Below are positions 9,675-17,994 of a DNA stretch of 64,000 nt, in pieces (within the stretch, counting starts at the first letter, position 1; each line of letters begins with the position of its first letter). The translations under genes and the position numbers were made by a program. The notes beneath the pieces are model-generated. The model saw nothing but the letters and a program-made list of their open reading frames with translations, did no database searches and had not been told where the DNA came from. Source of the stretch: Archangium lansingense (GTDB taxonomy: Bacteria; Myxococcota; Myxococcia; Myxococcales; Myxococcaceae); assembly GCF_026626635.1 (NCBI RefSeq), contig NZ_JAPNKA010000001.1, positions 10,152,501 through 10,216,500 on the forward strand, read 5' to 3'.

Positions 9675-11618
9675 TCAGTATTTGATGATGAAGTTGACGG
9701 TCGTGTAGGGCTGCAGGTTGTTGTGCGGCTGGCCTCCGCCATTGGTCCGCAGCGTGACCCCCGTCGTGGCGGAGTGCGTCATATGTGTAACGTGCCCCTT
9801 GGATGCATCCCGGTTGGGTTGCAGGTCGCCACTCCCCTCAGCGTTCGTGGTGGTCATGCCATGGGAGTGTCCCGGGTCATCCACGAAATGGTCGTGCACC
9901 GGCATCTCGTTGATGGTCAGCGTGTGAGTGAACTCGCCACCCTGCGTGCCCAGCGGGTAGTTGTGGGGTGACATGACATGGGCCCCCATCGGCACTCGGG
10001 CCAGCAGCGAGGGGATATAGAACTGTCCGGACGGAGGCGTGGACGAGCCCTTGTAGGTATCCCCGATGGCCGCGTACAGGTCCCCGTAGTCCTCCTTGCT
10101 CTTGGTGGAGCCGTCACAGCGAAACCAGCCCTCGGGAATGTTGGGCCCTGCGTACGCGACAATGGTGCCCACGGGCACGAGCCAGCCAGTCTTGTCTTTC
10201 GCCCGGCCCCCTATTTGGAGATCCCCACTGGCGACCAGATGGCCTCCGGCCATCACGCCGAGCGTGAGCATCAGGCGGCCTCCAGAAATCAGGTCGCCCT
10301 TGGTGCTCAAGACCCCTGTAGCGCTCAGTGACATCAAGGAATCGGTCTCGTCCTTCTTGAAGAACCGAGCCACCAAGCTGTCGCCGCTGTTGTCCGCGTC
10401 CGAGCGGACGACGAGTGGCCCCTCGTTCTGGAGCTCCGCGTCTTTGTGCAGGCGCAGGTGCCCGCCTTGCAGATAGAGCCGGGCCGTGGGGTTCGCATGA
10501 CCAATACCCACGCGGCCCGAATAGTCGTGGCTCGCGTCCACCTTCTGGCCAAACACCAGGGGCGCCTTCTCGATGACACACACCCGCTCGCCATCCCAGA
10601 AGCCAGGCACGTTCTCGTAGCGCACCAGCAGTTGCGTCGGGCCATTGGGATGCAGCGTCACCAGCTTGCCCAGTTGCAGCTCCAGGAACGCCCGGGGCGC
10701 GAGCGTCACCTCCTTCGTGGGCGTGAACGTCCACTCCATCCAGGCCCCATCCGCGCTGAGCGTGGCGGCCGAGCGGTTCCAGTTGGCCAGGGTGGAGAAG
10801 GTGATGTCCTTGACCTGCTGCTCGGTGCCCAGGGCCCACGGCGCGTCCGCCACCGTGCCCACGGGCAGGGCCACCACCAGCCGGGACGTGCGCGTGGGCT
10901 CGTTCGCGTCGTACACGAAGCGCAGCGTGCCATTGGCAATGCCCGAGGGAGCCTCGTTGGACAGCCGCAAGCGCAGCGTGCCCTGTTCGTTGTCCACGTT
11001 GAGCACCTGGTTGGCACCCACGAAGCCCGCGCGCAGGGGGCAGTCCGGCTTGCCCCGGCGGTTGCGGACACCGAGCGGATGCTGGGCCTCCAACTCATAG
11101 TCCCCGGGCTGTCCCGGCCCGGTCGGCGTCACGATGGACAGGGCCGTGGTGGTCTGCACCTCAGTGTCTGGCGAGGGCCACTTGAGCTCCATCACCACCT
11201 GAGCGCCCACGGAGGGCAGCGCGGACACGCCATACAACTCCGCCGTCAAGGACTCTCCCGGCTCGATTGTCACGTCGGGGCTGCGCCACGCCAGGAAGAC
11301 GTCCGTGGTGCCATCCGAGTTGCCCGCGCGCAGCGCCCCCCAGTCCGCTCCCACCGTGCTCACCTCGCGGGGCGTCAGGGTGCTGGCCGGAAAGCGCAGC
11401 CGGAAGTGATACCGGCCCGAGGTCACCTCGTTGATGCGGTGCAGGGTGATGGTTTCCTTCTCCTGCACCAGGGCATTGACGATGCTCAGCCGCAGCGCCT
11501 GGCTGGAACCCGGGTTCTCGATGAGCAGCACGTCGCGCAGGCGCTCTCCCCGCGCGTCGAACAGCTCGTAGTTGACTTCAAAACCAAACGGCTTCTTCTT
11601 CGGAGTCGTATCCGCCAT
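9675..11618 (-). CDS. Phage-tail-collar domain protein B
   Basis: 647 residues. The N-terminal half is a beta-sandwich region beginning KPFGFEVNYELFDARGERL. The middle is a fibre-like stretch (GRVGIGHANPTARLYLQGG) typical of tail-fibre shafts. The last 175 residues form a phage tail collar domain (GTIVAYAGPNIPEGWFRCDG ... LLARVPMGAH). It is a tandem paralogue of the gene at 11628: long blocks are nearly identical, while the shaft just before the collar and the tip between DDPGHSH and TGVTLRTN differ. AAGG lies upstream of the ATG, ten bases from the preceding stop. Collar domains bind receptors or close fibre trimers in phages. No phage or contractile-sheath genes are nearby, so an adhesin or particle-tip role is inferred. 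Confidence 0.8.
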   Translation of the reverse strand: MADTTPKKKPFGFEVNYELFDARGERLRDVLLIENPGSSQALRLSIVNALVQEKETITLHRINEVTSGRYHFRLRFPASTLTPREVSTVGADWGALRAGNSDGTTDVFLAWRSPDVTIEPGESLTAELYGVSALPSVGAQVVMELKWPSPDTEVQTTTALSIVTPTGPGQPGDYELEAQHPLGVRNRRGKPDCPLRAGFVGANQVLNVDNEQGTLRLRLSNEAPSGIANGTLRFVYDANEPTRTSRLVVALPVGTVADAPWALGTEQQVKDITFSTLANWNRSAATLSADGAWMEWTFTPTKEVTLAPRAFLELQLGKLVTLHPNGPTQLLVRYENVPGFWDGERVCVIEKAPLVFGQKVDASHDYSGRVGIGHANPTARLYLQGGHLRLHKDAELQNEGPLVVRSDADNSGDSLVARFFKKDETDSLMSLSATGVLSTKGDLISGGRLMLTLGVMAGGHLVASGDLQIGGRAKDKTGWLVPVGTIVAYAGPNIPEGWFRCDGSTKSKEDYGDLYAAIGDTYKGSSTPPSGQFYIPSLLARVPMGAHVMSPHNYPLGTQGGEFTHTLTINEMPVHDHFVDDPGHSHGMTTTNAEGSGDLQPNRDASKGHVTHMTHSATTGVTLRTNGGGQPHNNLQPYTTVNFIIKY

Positions 11619-11627
11619 GGGGCCTTG

Positions 11628-13538
11628 TCAGTATTTGATGATGAAGTTGACGGTCGTGTAGGGCTGCAGGTTGTTGTGCGGCTGGCCTCCGCCATTGGTC
11701 CGCAGCGTGACCCCTGTCTTGACCGTGTGCGTATCGAGCCTTTGGGGCGACCTACTGCCCCTGTAACAGGTGTCGATCACCAGGTTGGTTGAACCGCTGG
11801 GCGTATCGATCCCATCCATGACATGGGAGTGTCCCGGGTCATCCACGAAATGGTCGTGCACGGGCATCTCGTTGATGGTCAGCGTGTGAGTGAACTCGCC
11901 ACCCTGCGTGCCCAGCGGGTAGTTGTGGGGTGACATGACATGGGCCCCCATCGGCACTCGGGCCAGCAGTGAGGGGATGTAGAACTGTCCGGACGGAGGC
12001 GTGAGCGAGCCTTTGTAGGTATCCCCGACGGCAGCGTACAGGTCCGCATACGTGGTCTTGCTTTGGGTGGAGCCGTCACAGCGCAACCAGCCCTCGGGGA
12101 TGTTGGGCCCTGCGTACGCGACAATGGTGCCCACGGGTACGAGCCAGCCAGTCTTGTCCTTCGCCCGTTCCGTGACGGTCAGGCTTCCCTTGATGGTCAG
12201 ACTTCCATTGAACGGAAGGACATCACCCGTCAGGGTCAGATCTCCATTGGCGTTCAGCTGCATCAGGGCGGACGTCTCGTCCTTCTTGAAGAACCGGACC
12301 GCGGTGTCGTCTCCCGTGTTGTCCGCGTCCGAGCGGAAGATGAGTGGCCCCTCGTTCTGGATCTCTGCGTTGTGCAGGCGCAGGTGCCCGCCTTTCAGAT
12401 AGAGCCGGGCCGTGGGGGTCGCGTCACCAATGCCCACGTGGCTCGAATAGTCGTGGAGCAGGCCTCTCCGGCCAAAGACGAGCGGTGCCTTCTCGATGAC
12501 ACACATTCGCTCGCCATCCCAGAAGCCAGGCACGTTCTCATAGCGCACCAGGAGCTGCGTCGGGCCGTTCGGATGCAACGTCACCAGCTTGCTCAATTGC
12601 AGTTGCAGGAACTCCCGGGGCGCGAGCGTCACCTCCTTTGTGGGGGTGAAGGTCCACTCCATCCAGGCCCCGTCCGTGCTGAGCGTGGCGGCCGAGCGGT
12701 TCCAATCGGTCAGGGTGGAGAAGGTGATGTCCTTGACCTGCTGCTCGGTGCCCAGGGCCCACGGCGAATCCGCCACCGTGCCCACGGGCAGGGCCACCAC
12801 CAGCCGGGACGTGCGCGTGGGCTCGTTCGCGTCGTACACGAAGCGCAGCGTGCCGCCCTGGCTGCCCGCGGGTGCCTCGTTGGACAGCCGCAAGTACAGT
12901 GTGCTCATCTCGTTGCCCACGTTGAGCACCTGGTTGGCACCCGCGAAGCCCGCGCGCAGGGGGCAGTCCGGCTTGCCCCGGCGGTTGCGGACACCGAGCG
13001 GTTTCTGGGCCTCCAGCTCGTAGTCCCCGGGCTGTCCCGGCCCGGTCGGCGAGATGGTCAGGGCCGAGGAGGTCGCCGGATCGGTCTCGGGCTTGGGCCA
13101 CTTGAGCTCCATCACCACCTGGGCGCCCACGCCGGGCTCCGCCGACACGCCCTTGAGTCCCAAGGTGAGCCACTCCCCCGGTTCGAGCGTCACGTCCGGG
13201 CTGCCCCAGGACAGGAATACGTCCGTGGTCCCGTCCTGGTTGTCCACGCGGGACACCAGCCAGTCCTCGCCCTCCACGCCCACCGTACGCCGCGCCAGGG
13301 TCCCTTGCGGAAAGCGCAGCCGGAAATGGTTCGTGGTGGCGTTCGCGCTCGTGCGCTGATGCAGGGTGATGCGCTCGTTCTCCGCCACCAGCGCGTTGGC
13401 GATGCCCAGTTGCATCACCTGCCCCGAGCCCGGGTTCTCGATGAGCAGCACCTCGCGCAGGCGCTCCTCCCGCGCGTTGAACAGCTCGTAGCTGACTTCG
13501 AAGGCGAACGGCTTCTTCTTCGGTTTCTCGTCGGCCAT
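11628..13538 (-). CDS. Phage-tail-collar domain protein A
   Basis: 636 residues with the same plan as its neighbour: N-terminal beta domain (KPFAFEVSYELFNAREERL), shaft (SHVGIGDATPTARLYLKGG) and a collar domain from about residue 465. The tip loop here contains a cysteine (DTCYRGSRSPQRLD), where the paralogue carries a Ser/Asn/His-rich loop of similar length. The final NNLQPYTTVNFIIKY is identical in both. Domain N-terminal residues KPKKKPF and TPKKKPF also match. AAGGA stands ahead of the ATG. Two copies in one operon suggest a heteromeric fibre or two alternative binding specificities. That is inference; what is visible is the paralogy and the localised divergence. Confidence 0.8.
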   Translation of the reverse strand: MADEKPKKKPFAFEVSYELFNAREERLREVLLIENPGSGQVMQLGIANALVAENERITLHQRTSANATTNHFRLRFPQGTLARRTVGVEGEDWLVSRVDNQDGTTDVFLSWGSPDVTLEPGEWLTLGLKGVSAEPGVGAQVVMELKWPKPETDPATSSALTISPTGPGQPGDYELEAQKPLGVRNRRGKPDCPLRAGFAGANQVLNVGNEMSTLYLRLSNEAPAGSQGGTLRFVYDANEPTRTSRLVVALPVGTVADSPWALGTEQQVKDITFSTLTDWNRSAATLSTDGAWMEWTFTPTKEVTLAPREFLQLQLSKLVTLHPNGPTQLLVRYENVPGFWDGERMCVIEKAPLVFGRRGLLHDYSSHVGIGDATPTARLYLKGGHLRLHNAEIQNEGPLIFRSDADNTGDDTAVRFFKKDETSALMQLNANGDLTLTGDVLPFNGSLTIKGSLTVTERAKDKTGWLVPVGTIVAYAGPNIPEGWLRCDGSTQSKTTYADLYAAVGDTYKGSLTPPSGQFYIPSLLARVPMGAHVMSPHNYPLGTQGGEFTHTLTINEMPVHDHFVDDPGHSHVMDGIDTPSGSTNLVIDTCYRGSRSPQRLDTHTVKTGVTLRTNGGGQPHNNLQPYTTVNFIIKY

Positions 13539-13567
13539 GAATGTCGTTCCTTGGTCTCGTTTTCCGC

Positions 13568-16500
13568 TCAGGAGCCGGACTCTTCCGAGCGGCGCAGCAT
13601 CAGCCAGCCCTCGCGGACCTCCTGGGTCGCGGAGAAGGCGGCGCGGGGGTTCACGGGGTCGAGCTTGTTTGTCTCGGTCCAGGCCCCGTCGGGCTGGCGC
13701 GTCGTCCAGGACCAGGTGAGGCCGGGCTCCTCGGGCACGGGCAGCCGCAGCGTGCCCTGGTCCGTGAGCAGGGGCGCGGTGAGGAAGCTCACCTCCAGGT
13801 CCGCGAGCGCCTGGGCGTAGAACTCGGGCAGCAGGCGGAGCTGCTCGCTCGGGAGCAGGCCCGTGGTGGCATGCACCTGGCCGCGCGGGTCGAGCAGCAT
13901 CGTCACGTGCTGGGCCGGGTCCGCCGCGGTGCGCAGCATGAGCAGGGACTCGTTGCTATAGGTCTTGATGAGCGGGTGGCCCACCGAGCCCATCTGCGGC
14001 GAGAAGAACGTGCCGCCTTGCGCGTAGGTGTAGCCCCCGGCCCCGTCCGGACTCTCGCGCAAGTAGCCCACGAGCCCGTCATCCAACTGGCCGAACTCGC
14101 CCAAGCGGATGGGCACCTTCAACCTCTCCACGCCGCGCGTGGTGTCCACGCCATCGGCGAGGGCGTTGGGATCCAACGCGGGCGGCCCCTTGAGCTCCAG
14201 GGTGAACGCGGCGCGCACCACGGCCACGGGGCGGGCCATGAGCAGCGCGCGGCTCGGGTGCTCGGCGTAGGCGGCCGGATCAATCGTCTCCAGGGCGGTG
14301 CGCTGGGTGGACAGGAAGAGGCGCAGGAAGTCCTCGCCCTGGGCGAGTACGTGCCGCACCACCCGCTGCAGATGGGGGTTGGCGAACTCCGGCAGGCCCT
14401 GGGCGTTCGTGCGCACGGCGGCGCGGGTGCCCGGTGCCGTGCGCCAGTTGCCGCCCTGGTCGATGGCGCCGAGCGCCCGTCCCGCCTGGTCGTACACCGC
14501 GAGCGCGCGGTCCTGGTTGTTCACCAGGACCCAGCCGCACACGGGGTTGGTGTCCGGGTGCTCCGTTGCGCGCTGGGCCTGGACGTCCTTGGCGGGCAGG
14601 AAGTCGAAGCGCAGGCGCGCGGGCTGGTTGAAGCGGGGGGGGAGCAGCATGTGCTGACCCAATGCGGTGGCGGGCGGGACCAGCTCGTCGGTGGTGATGA
14701 CGCGTGTGTCCTCCGGCGTCTCCAGGTCCACCACCTCCTTCACCTGCCCGAAGGTGTCCACGAGCCACAGGCCATTGAGGGCGAAGGCGCCGCTGCGCAG
14801 GGGGTTGAAGATGTCGAGCGTCAGGGGGCGGTGCTGCACGGTGGAGCCCATCGCGTCTCGCACCGTCTCCGTGTAGAAGAACTGCTCGGTGTCCCGGGAT
14901 GCCGAGGGGTCGCTGATCTTGAGCTGCAGCGTGGGCTCACGCAGCATCAGCACCTGGTTGAAGTGGCCGAGCGACTGCGCGAGGCACGGCGTGGAGCGCA
15001 GCTCCCCGAAGGTCCAGAGCGCGGTGTACACCGGATCCTCGACCCCTGGCGTGGTGCCGCCCTGGCGCGCCACGTACCAGTCGCGGATGGCGTCGAAGTG
15101 CTCGTCGAGGTAGCCCTCGTGCCGGTCATCGGCGGGGACGTTCTGTGCCGTGTAGTAGTCCTCCAGCACCTCCTGGGCGAGGTAGCGCCGCAAGCGGCCG
15201 CCCACCTCCAGGCTGACTCCGGGGGTGAGCAGGCTGATGCCGCTGTAGATGCTGCCTTCCTTCGCGAAATCCTGCTCGTGCCCGGCCTGGAGCGTCTGGT
15301 CCACCGCGCGTGTGTCCAGCTGGTAGTGGCGCTGGAGCAGCCCGGGGTCGTAGTCGCCATTGTCATCGCGGCCGGCGGGCGACACGCGGAAGTGCCAGTT
15401 CATCATGAACGGGCTCCAGGGCGTCTGGGTCCAGACGTTCCCCCGCGACTCCAGGCCCGCCAGGTGCGTGCGCAGGGCAGTGAGGGTGGCGTCCGGCAGG
15501 TCCGCCAGGTTCAGCGTCAGGTCCACATGCTGGCACGTGAGCTGGCGAGGGGCGGACGTGGCCGCGTTCAGGTCGCCCCACAGGTCGCTCCGGGCCGCGG
15601 GACCCGACAGGAGGAGCACGGGCTCGGCGGGCTCCCAATAGGGGGCCGCGGGCAGGGCCTGCAGCTGGTAGGGGGCGGCGGTGCCCTCGGGCGTGGCGTT
15701 GTAGGCCGCCACGGAGGCGCGCAGCACCCGCAGCGCCTCGGCCAGCCGCGACGCGGCGCTCGTGGCAGCAGGGGGGAACTCCAGCACCAGTCCCTCGGCG
15801 CTCGCGCGCACGGGGTAGACCACGCCCTGGTCGCGGATCTCCCAGGCCTCGCCCGCCTTCACCACGGCGACGGTGTGCTGGGCGGACAGCTCCCGGCCCA
15901 GGCAGTTGGGGAACTCCAATGCCCACGTCCAGTACGAGTCGTCGTCCTCGTCCGACAGCTCGAAGGGCCTCCCCGCGTCGAGCACGTCCACGTAGGTGGA
16001 GAAGTAGTCACTCAGCCGGGTGACGACGGTGAACGACACGGGCTCGAGCGACACCTCGCCCTCGCCCAGGTTCAGCACGCCCCGGGTGGTGAGCCGCTGG
16101 CGCACCGGGACGACGTACTCCTCGAAGAAGGACGCGTTCACGTTCTCATGCCTGTCCATCGCGTCGTACCAGGCCGTGTACATGCGCTGGCGCAGCGCCT
16201 CCAGCTCGTCCCCGGCCCGCTGGTACTCCTCCTGGAGCGTGTTGAGCGTCTCCAGTTGGCCCATCCACGCGGGCGGCAGGCCCGTGGAGCGCGTGGCACG
16301 CACGGGCCGGCGCCGCAGGGCGGCGAAGACGTCCTGGGTCTCGTCCGCCTGGGGCTTGAGCGCCCAGCGGATGCCCGCGGCGTGCGAGGCGAAGCCCCGC
16401 TCGTGACGCGACTCGAGCAGGCGCGCGTCCAGGTCCAGGGTGAGCCCCTCCAGCCGCTCGGTGAGCTGAAGCGCCTCGAGCTGCTCCTCCACCTGGCGGC

Positions 16501-17515
16501 GCACGGCCCGGGCCTCCTCATTCGTCTCGGGCGCGCGGCGGTGGGCGAGCAGCGCCGCCAGGGCCTCCGACTCCGTCTGGCCCACCGAGAGCAGGGGCTT
16601 GTCCAGCGAGCGCACCCGGTTCATGAGTGCTCGGGCGCCGAGCGCGAAGGTGAGCCGTGCCTGGAAGAGACACGCCGCGGGCAGCACCTCGCCCGGCGGG
16701 AGCGTCCACTGGAACTCCTCGTCCAGCCGCAGCCGGAGCTGCTCGGCGTCCGTCTCCGCGTTCAGCAGCGGAAGCAGACAGTCGCGCGAGGCGTCGCCGT
16801 ACCAGCCGAGCACGTCATAGCGCAGGTCCGCCGGGGGCGAGGCGGTGGCGAAGTCCGCGTCATGGAAGCCGAAGACGGTACGGCAGTTCGGGTAGAAGGA
16901 CGCGAACGTGGCGCGCACCGGATCCAGCGCGTTGAGCAGGGGCTCGGGGCCCACGGCGGTGAGATCCGCCAGGTACTCGGCGCCGCTCTGTCCCCGGGCC
17001 GCGCGCCAGTCCGCCAGCGTCAGGGCCCGGCCGAGGAAGCGGTAGCGCAGGCCCGTGCCCGGCGCGGGATCCGGCACGACCATGACATTGACGGGGATGT
17101 CTCCCTCGCCCTTGCCCTCCTGCTCCCACTCGTCGCCGTACCCCTCCGGGTAGAGGTAGTCGCTCTCCACCACCCATTGCTTCTCGGGCTGACCGCCGCC
17201 CGAGCGCAGGATGAGCCAGCGGTTGGGCACCTGGGGAAAGCGGATGCCCGAGGCGTCGCTCTCGCCCCGCGTGAGCACGGACGGCAACATCCAGTGCAGG
17301 TGGATGCCCGCGGGCAGGAGCAGATCCCGCGTGAAGGGCGGCGTGAGGATGGCGCCGCTGAGGTTGGGATGGTCGTCGACGTCGCCCTTTTCGTGCAGTG
17401 ACGGCAGCTTGCGGTAGTCCGCCAGCGCCCGGACCACGGTCTGTTCCCCATCCAGACACAGTGCCTGCAATTGCAGGGGCACCTGGAGGAAGCCTTGCCT
17501 CGAAGTGGTTGCCAT
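13568..17515 (-). CDS. Uncharacterised 1315-residue protein, first gene of the DUF6603/collar operon
   Basis: Very large soluble protein without signal peptide or membrane span. Recognisable features are LPAGIHLHWMLPSVLTRG, FPQVPNRWLILRSGGG and WVVESDYLYPEG in the first 200 residues. A helical segment likely to be coiled coil follows at about 400-560 (EARAVRRQVEEQLEAL). The C-terminal 900 residues are mixed alpha/beta. I recall similar hypothetical proteins beside tail-collar and DUF6603 genes in other bacteria but know no function. The ATG at 17515 (MATTSRQGF) is chosen; a GTG at 17539 would add eight residues and neither has a strong ribosome site. It is separated by 29 bases from the next gene and heads the operon. 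Confidence 0.6.
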   Translation of the reverse strand: MATTSRQGFLQVPLQLQALCLDGEQTVVRALADYRKLPSLHEKGDVDDHPNLSGAILTPPFTRDLLLPAGIHLHWMLPSVLTRGESDASGIRFPQVPNRWLILRSGGGQPEKQWVVESDYLYPEGYGDEWEQEGKGEGDIPVNVMVVPDPAPGTGLRYRFLGRALTLADWRAARGQSGAEYLADLTAVGPEPLLNALDPVRATFASFYPNCRTVFGFHDADFATASPPADLRYDVLGWYGDASRDCLLPLLNAETDAEQLRLRLDEEFQWTLPPGEVLPAACLFQARLTFALGARALMNRVRSLDKPLLSVGQTESEALAALLAHRRAPETNEEARAVRRQVEEQLEALQLTERLEGLTLDLDARLLESRHERGFASHAAGIRWALKPQADETQDVFAALRRRPVRATRSTGLPPAWMGQLETLNTLQEEYQRAGDELEALRQRMYTAWYDAMDRHENVNASFFEEYVVPVRQRLTTRGVLNLGEGEVSLEPVSFTVVTRLSDYFSTYVDVLDAGRPFELSDEDDDSYWTWALEFPNCLGRELSAQHTVAVVKAGEAWEIRDQGVVYPVRASAEGLVLEFPPAATSAASRLAEALRVLRASVAAYNATPEGTAAPYQLQALPAAPYWEPAEPVLLLSGPAARSDLWGDLNAATSAPRQLTCQHVDLTLNLADLPDATLTALRTHLAGLESRGNVWTQTPWSPFMMNWHFRVSPAGRDDNGDYDPGLLQRHYQLDTRAVDQTLQAGHEQDFAKEGSIYSGISLLTPGVSLEVGGRLRRYLAQEVLEDYYTAQNVPADDRHEGYLDEHFDAIRDWYVARQGGTTPGVEDPVYTALWTFGELRSTPCLAQSLGHFNQVLMLREPTLQLKISDPSASRDTEQFFYTETVRDAMGSTVQHRPLTLDIFNPLRSGAFALNGLWLVDTFGQVKEVVDLETPEDTRVITTDELVPPATALGQHMLLPPRFNQPARLRFDFLPAKDVQAQRATEHPDTNPVCGWVLVNNQDRALAVYDQAGRALGAIDQGGNWRTAPGTRAAVRTNAQGLPEFANPHLQRVVRHVLAQGEDFLRLFLSTQRTALETIDPAAYAEHPSRALLMARPVAVVRAAFTLELKGPPALDPNALADGVDTTRGVERLKVPIRLGEFGQLDDGLVGYLRESPDGAGGYTYAQGGTFFSPQMGSVGHPLIKTYSNESLLMLRTAADPAQHVTMLLDPRGQVHATTGLLPSEQLRLLPEFYAQALADLEVSFLTAPLLTDQGTLRLPVPEEPGLTWSWTTRQPDGAWTETNKLDPVNPRAAFSATQEVREGWLMLRRSEESGS

Positions 17516-17539
17516 GACCCCGGGCTTAGGGAACTTCAC

Positions 17540-17849
17540 TCAGAGTCGCAATAAGCGTTTTGAAGACTTGACAAGGATCCCGCGTTTACGCCAGGGCTGG
17601 CTACAGGCGGGTTGTATGTCTTTCAGTCGTGCCGGAATCGGTGTCAAAGAACTCGAAACGGCCCGAGCACCTCAGCTCCCTTTCCCCTTTTCTCCTTCCC
17701 GCCGCGTGTCGTGCCCGGTCGTGTTGCTCGAATTCTTTGACACCCTCTCGGGGCCTGGAACACACCGCACAAGGTGCATTTCAAGAATCAATCATTGACT
17801 CACGTGCGGGCCGGGACGACCATTTCGCCATTACCCAGGGAGGCCCATC
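17540..17849. other. Intergenic stretch between the collar operon and the peptide cluster
   Basis: Divergent spacer of 310 bases. It must hold the promoters of both flanking units, but no convincing -35/-10 pair is seen. TTGACA occurs at 17569-17574 without a matching -10. A small inverted-repeat element occupies 17633-17750, leaving about 100 bases in front of the precursor gene. Confidence 0.6.
17633..17750. repeat. MITE-like element related to the REP-type transposase ends
   Basis: A 118-bp element starting GGAATCGGTGTCAAAGAAC and ending TTCTTTGACACCCTCTCG. The termini form a 12-bp perfect inverted repeat GGTGTCAAAGAA (17640-17651 and 17733-17744). The left end matches the left end of the transposase element at 21448. 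The right 75 bp match the right end of that element at 22569-22655. It has no coding capacity and looks like a deletion derivative mobilised by that transposase. Confidence 0.75.
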
Positions 17850-17978
17850 ATGAAGAAGCCTGCTCGTACGAAGCGCGCGAAGAAGTCCATCAAGGTCACC
17901 GTCCGCGTCCTGAGGGAGTCCGCGCTCAAGGCGCTCGAGACCAACACCTGCACCATCACCCACACCTCGAAGAAGTAA
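17850..17978 (+). CDS. Ribosomally made peptide precursor (azole-type candidate)
   Basis: 42 codons preceded by AGGGAGG at ideal spacing. The leader is very basic (MKKPARTKRAKK), then an amphipathic helix SIKVTVRVLRESALKALE, then a short C-terminal segment TNTCTITHTSKK rich in Thr, Ser and one Cys, the residues that YcaO cyclodehydratases turn into azolines. Sixteen bases later begins a fused cyclodehydratase/YcaO gene on the same strand, which is the usual arrangement for thiazole/oxazole-modified peptides. No double-glycine or other processing site is obvious. The core boundary is a guess: it could start at TNTC or one residue earlier. The product is not recognised as a member of any described class. 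Confidence 0.75.
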   Translation: MKKPARTKRAKKSIKVTVRVLRESALKALETNTCTITHTSKK

Positions 17979-17994
17979 CTTCCTCCAGCACGAC

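Noticed and set aside
4855..17401. Very long plus-strand open frames opposite the collar/DUF6603 operon (for example 6582-9971 and 13541-17401)
   Set aside because: They mirror real minus-strand codons in GC-rich DNA: compositions are Arg/Gly/Ala/Gln/His-heavy, there are no domains and no ribosome sites, and the minus-strand products have recognisable folds and tight operon spacing.
4597..17515. Prophage or extracellular contractile injection system
   Set aside because: Only collar domains recall phage tails; sheath, tube, baseplate, tape measure, terminase and lysis genes are absent.
17569..17600. TTGACA as a -35 box for the peptide cluster
   Set aside because: No acceptable -10 follows at 16-18 bases and the MITE separates it from the gene.
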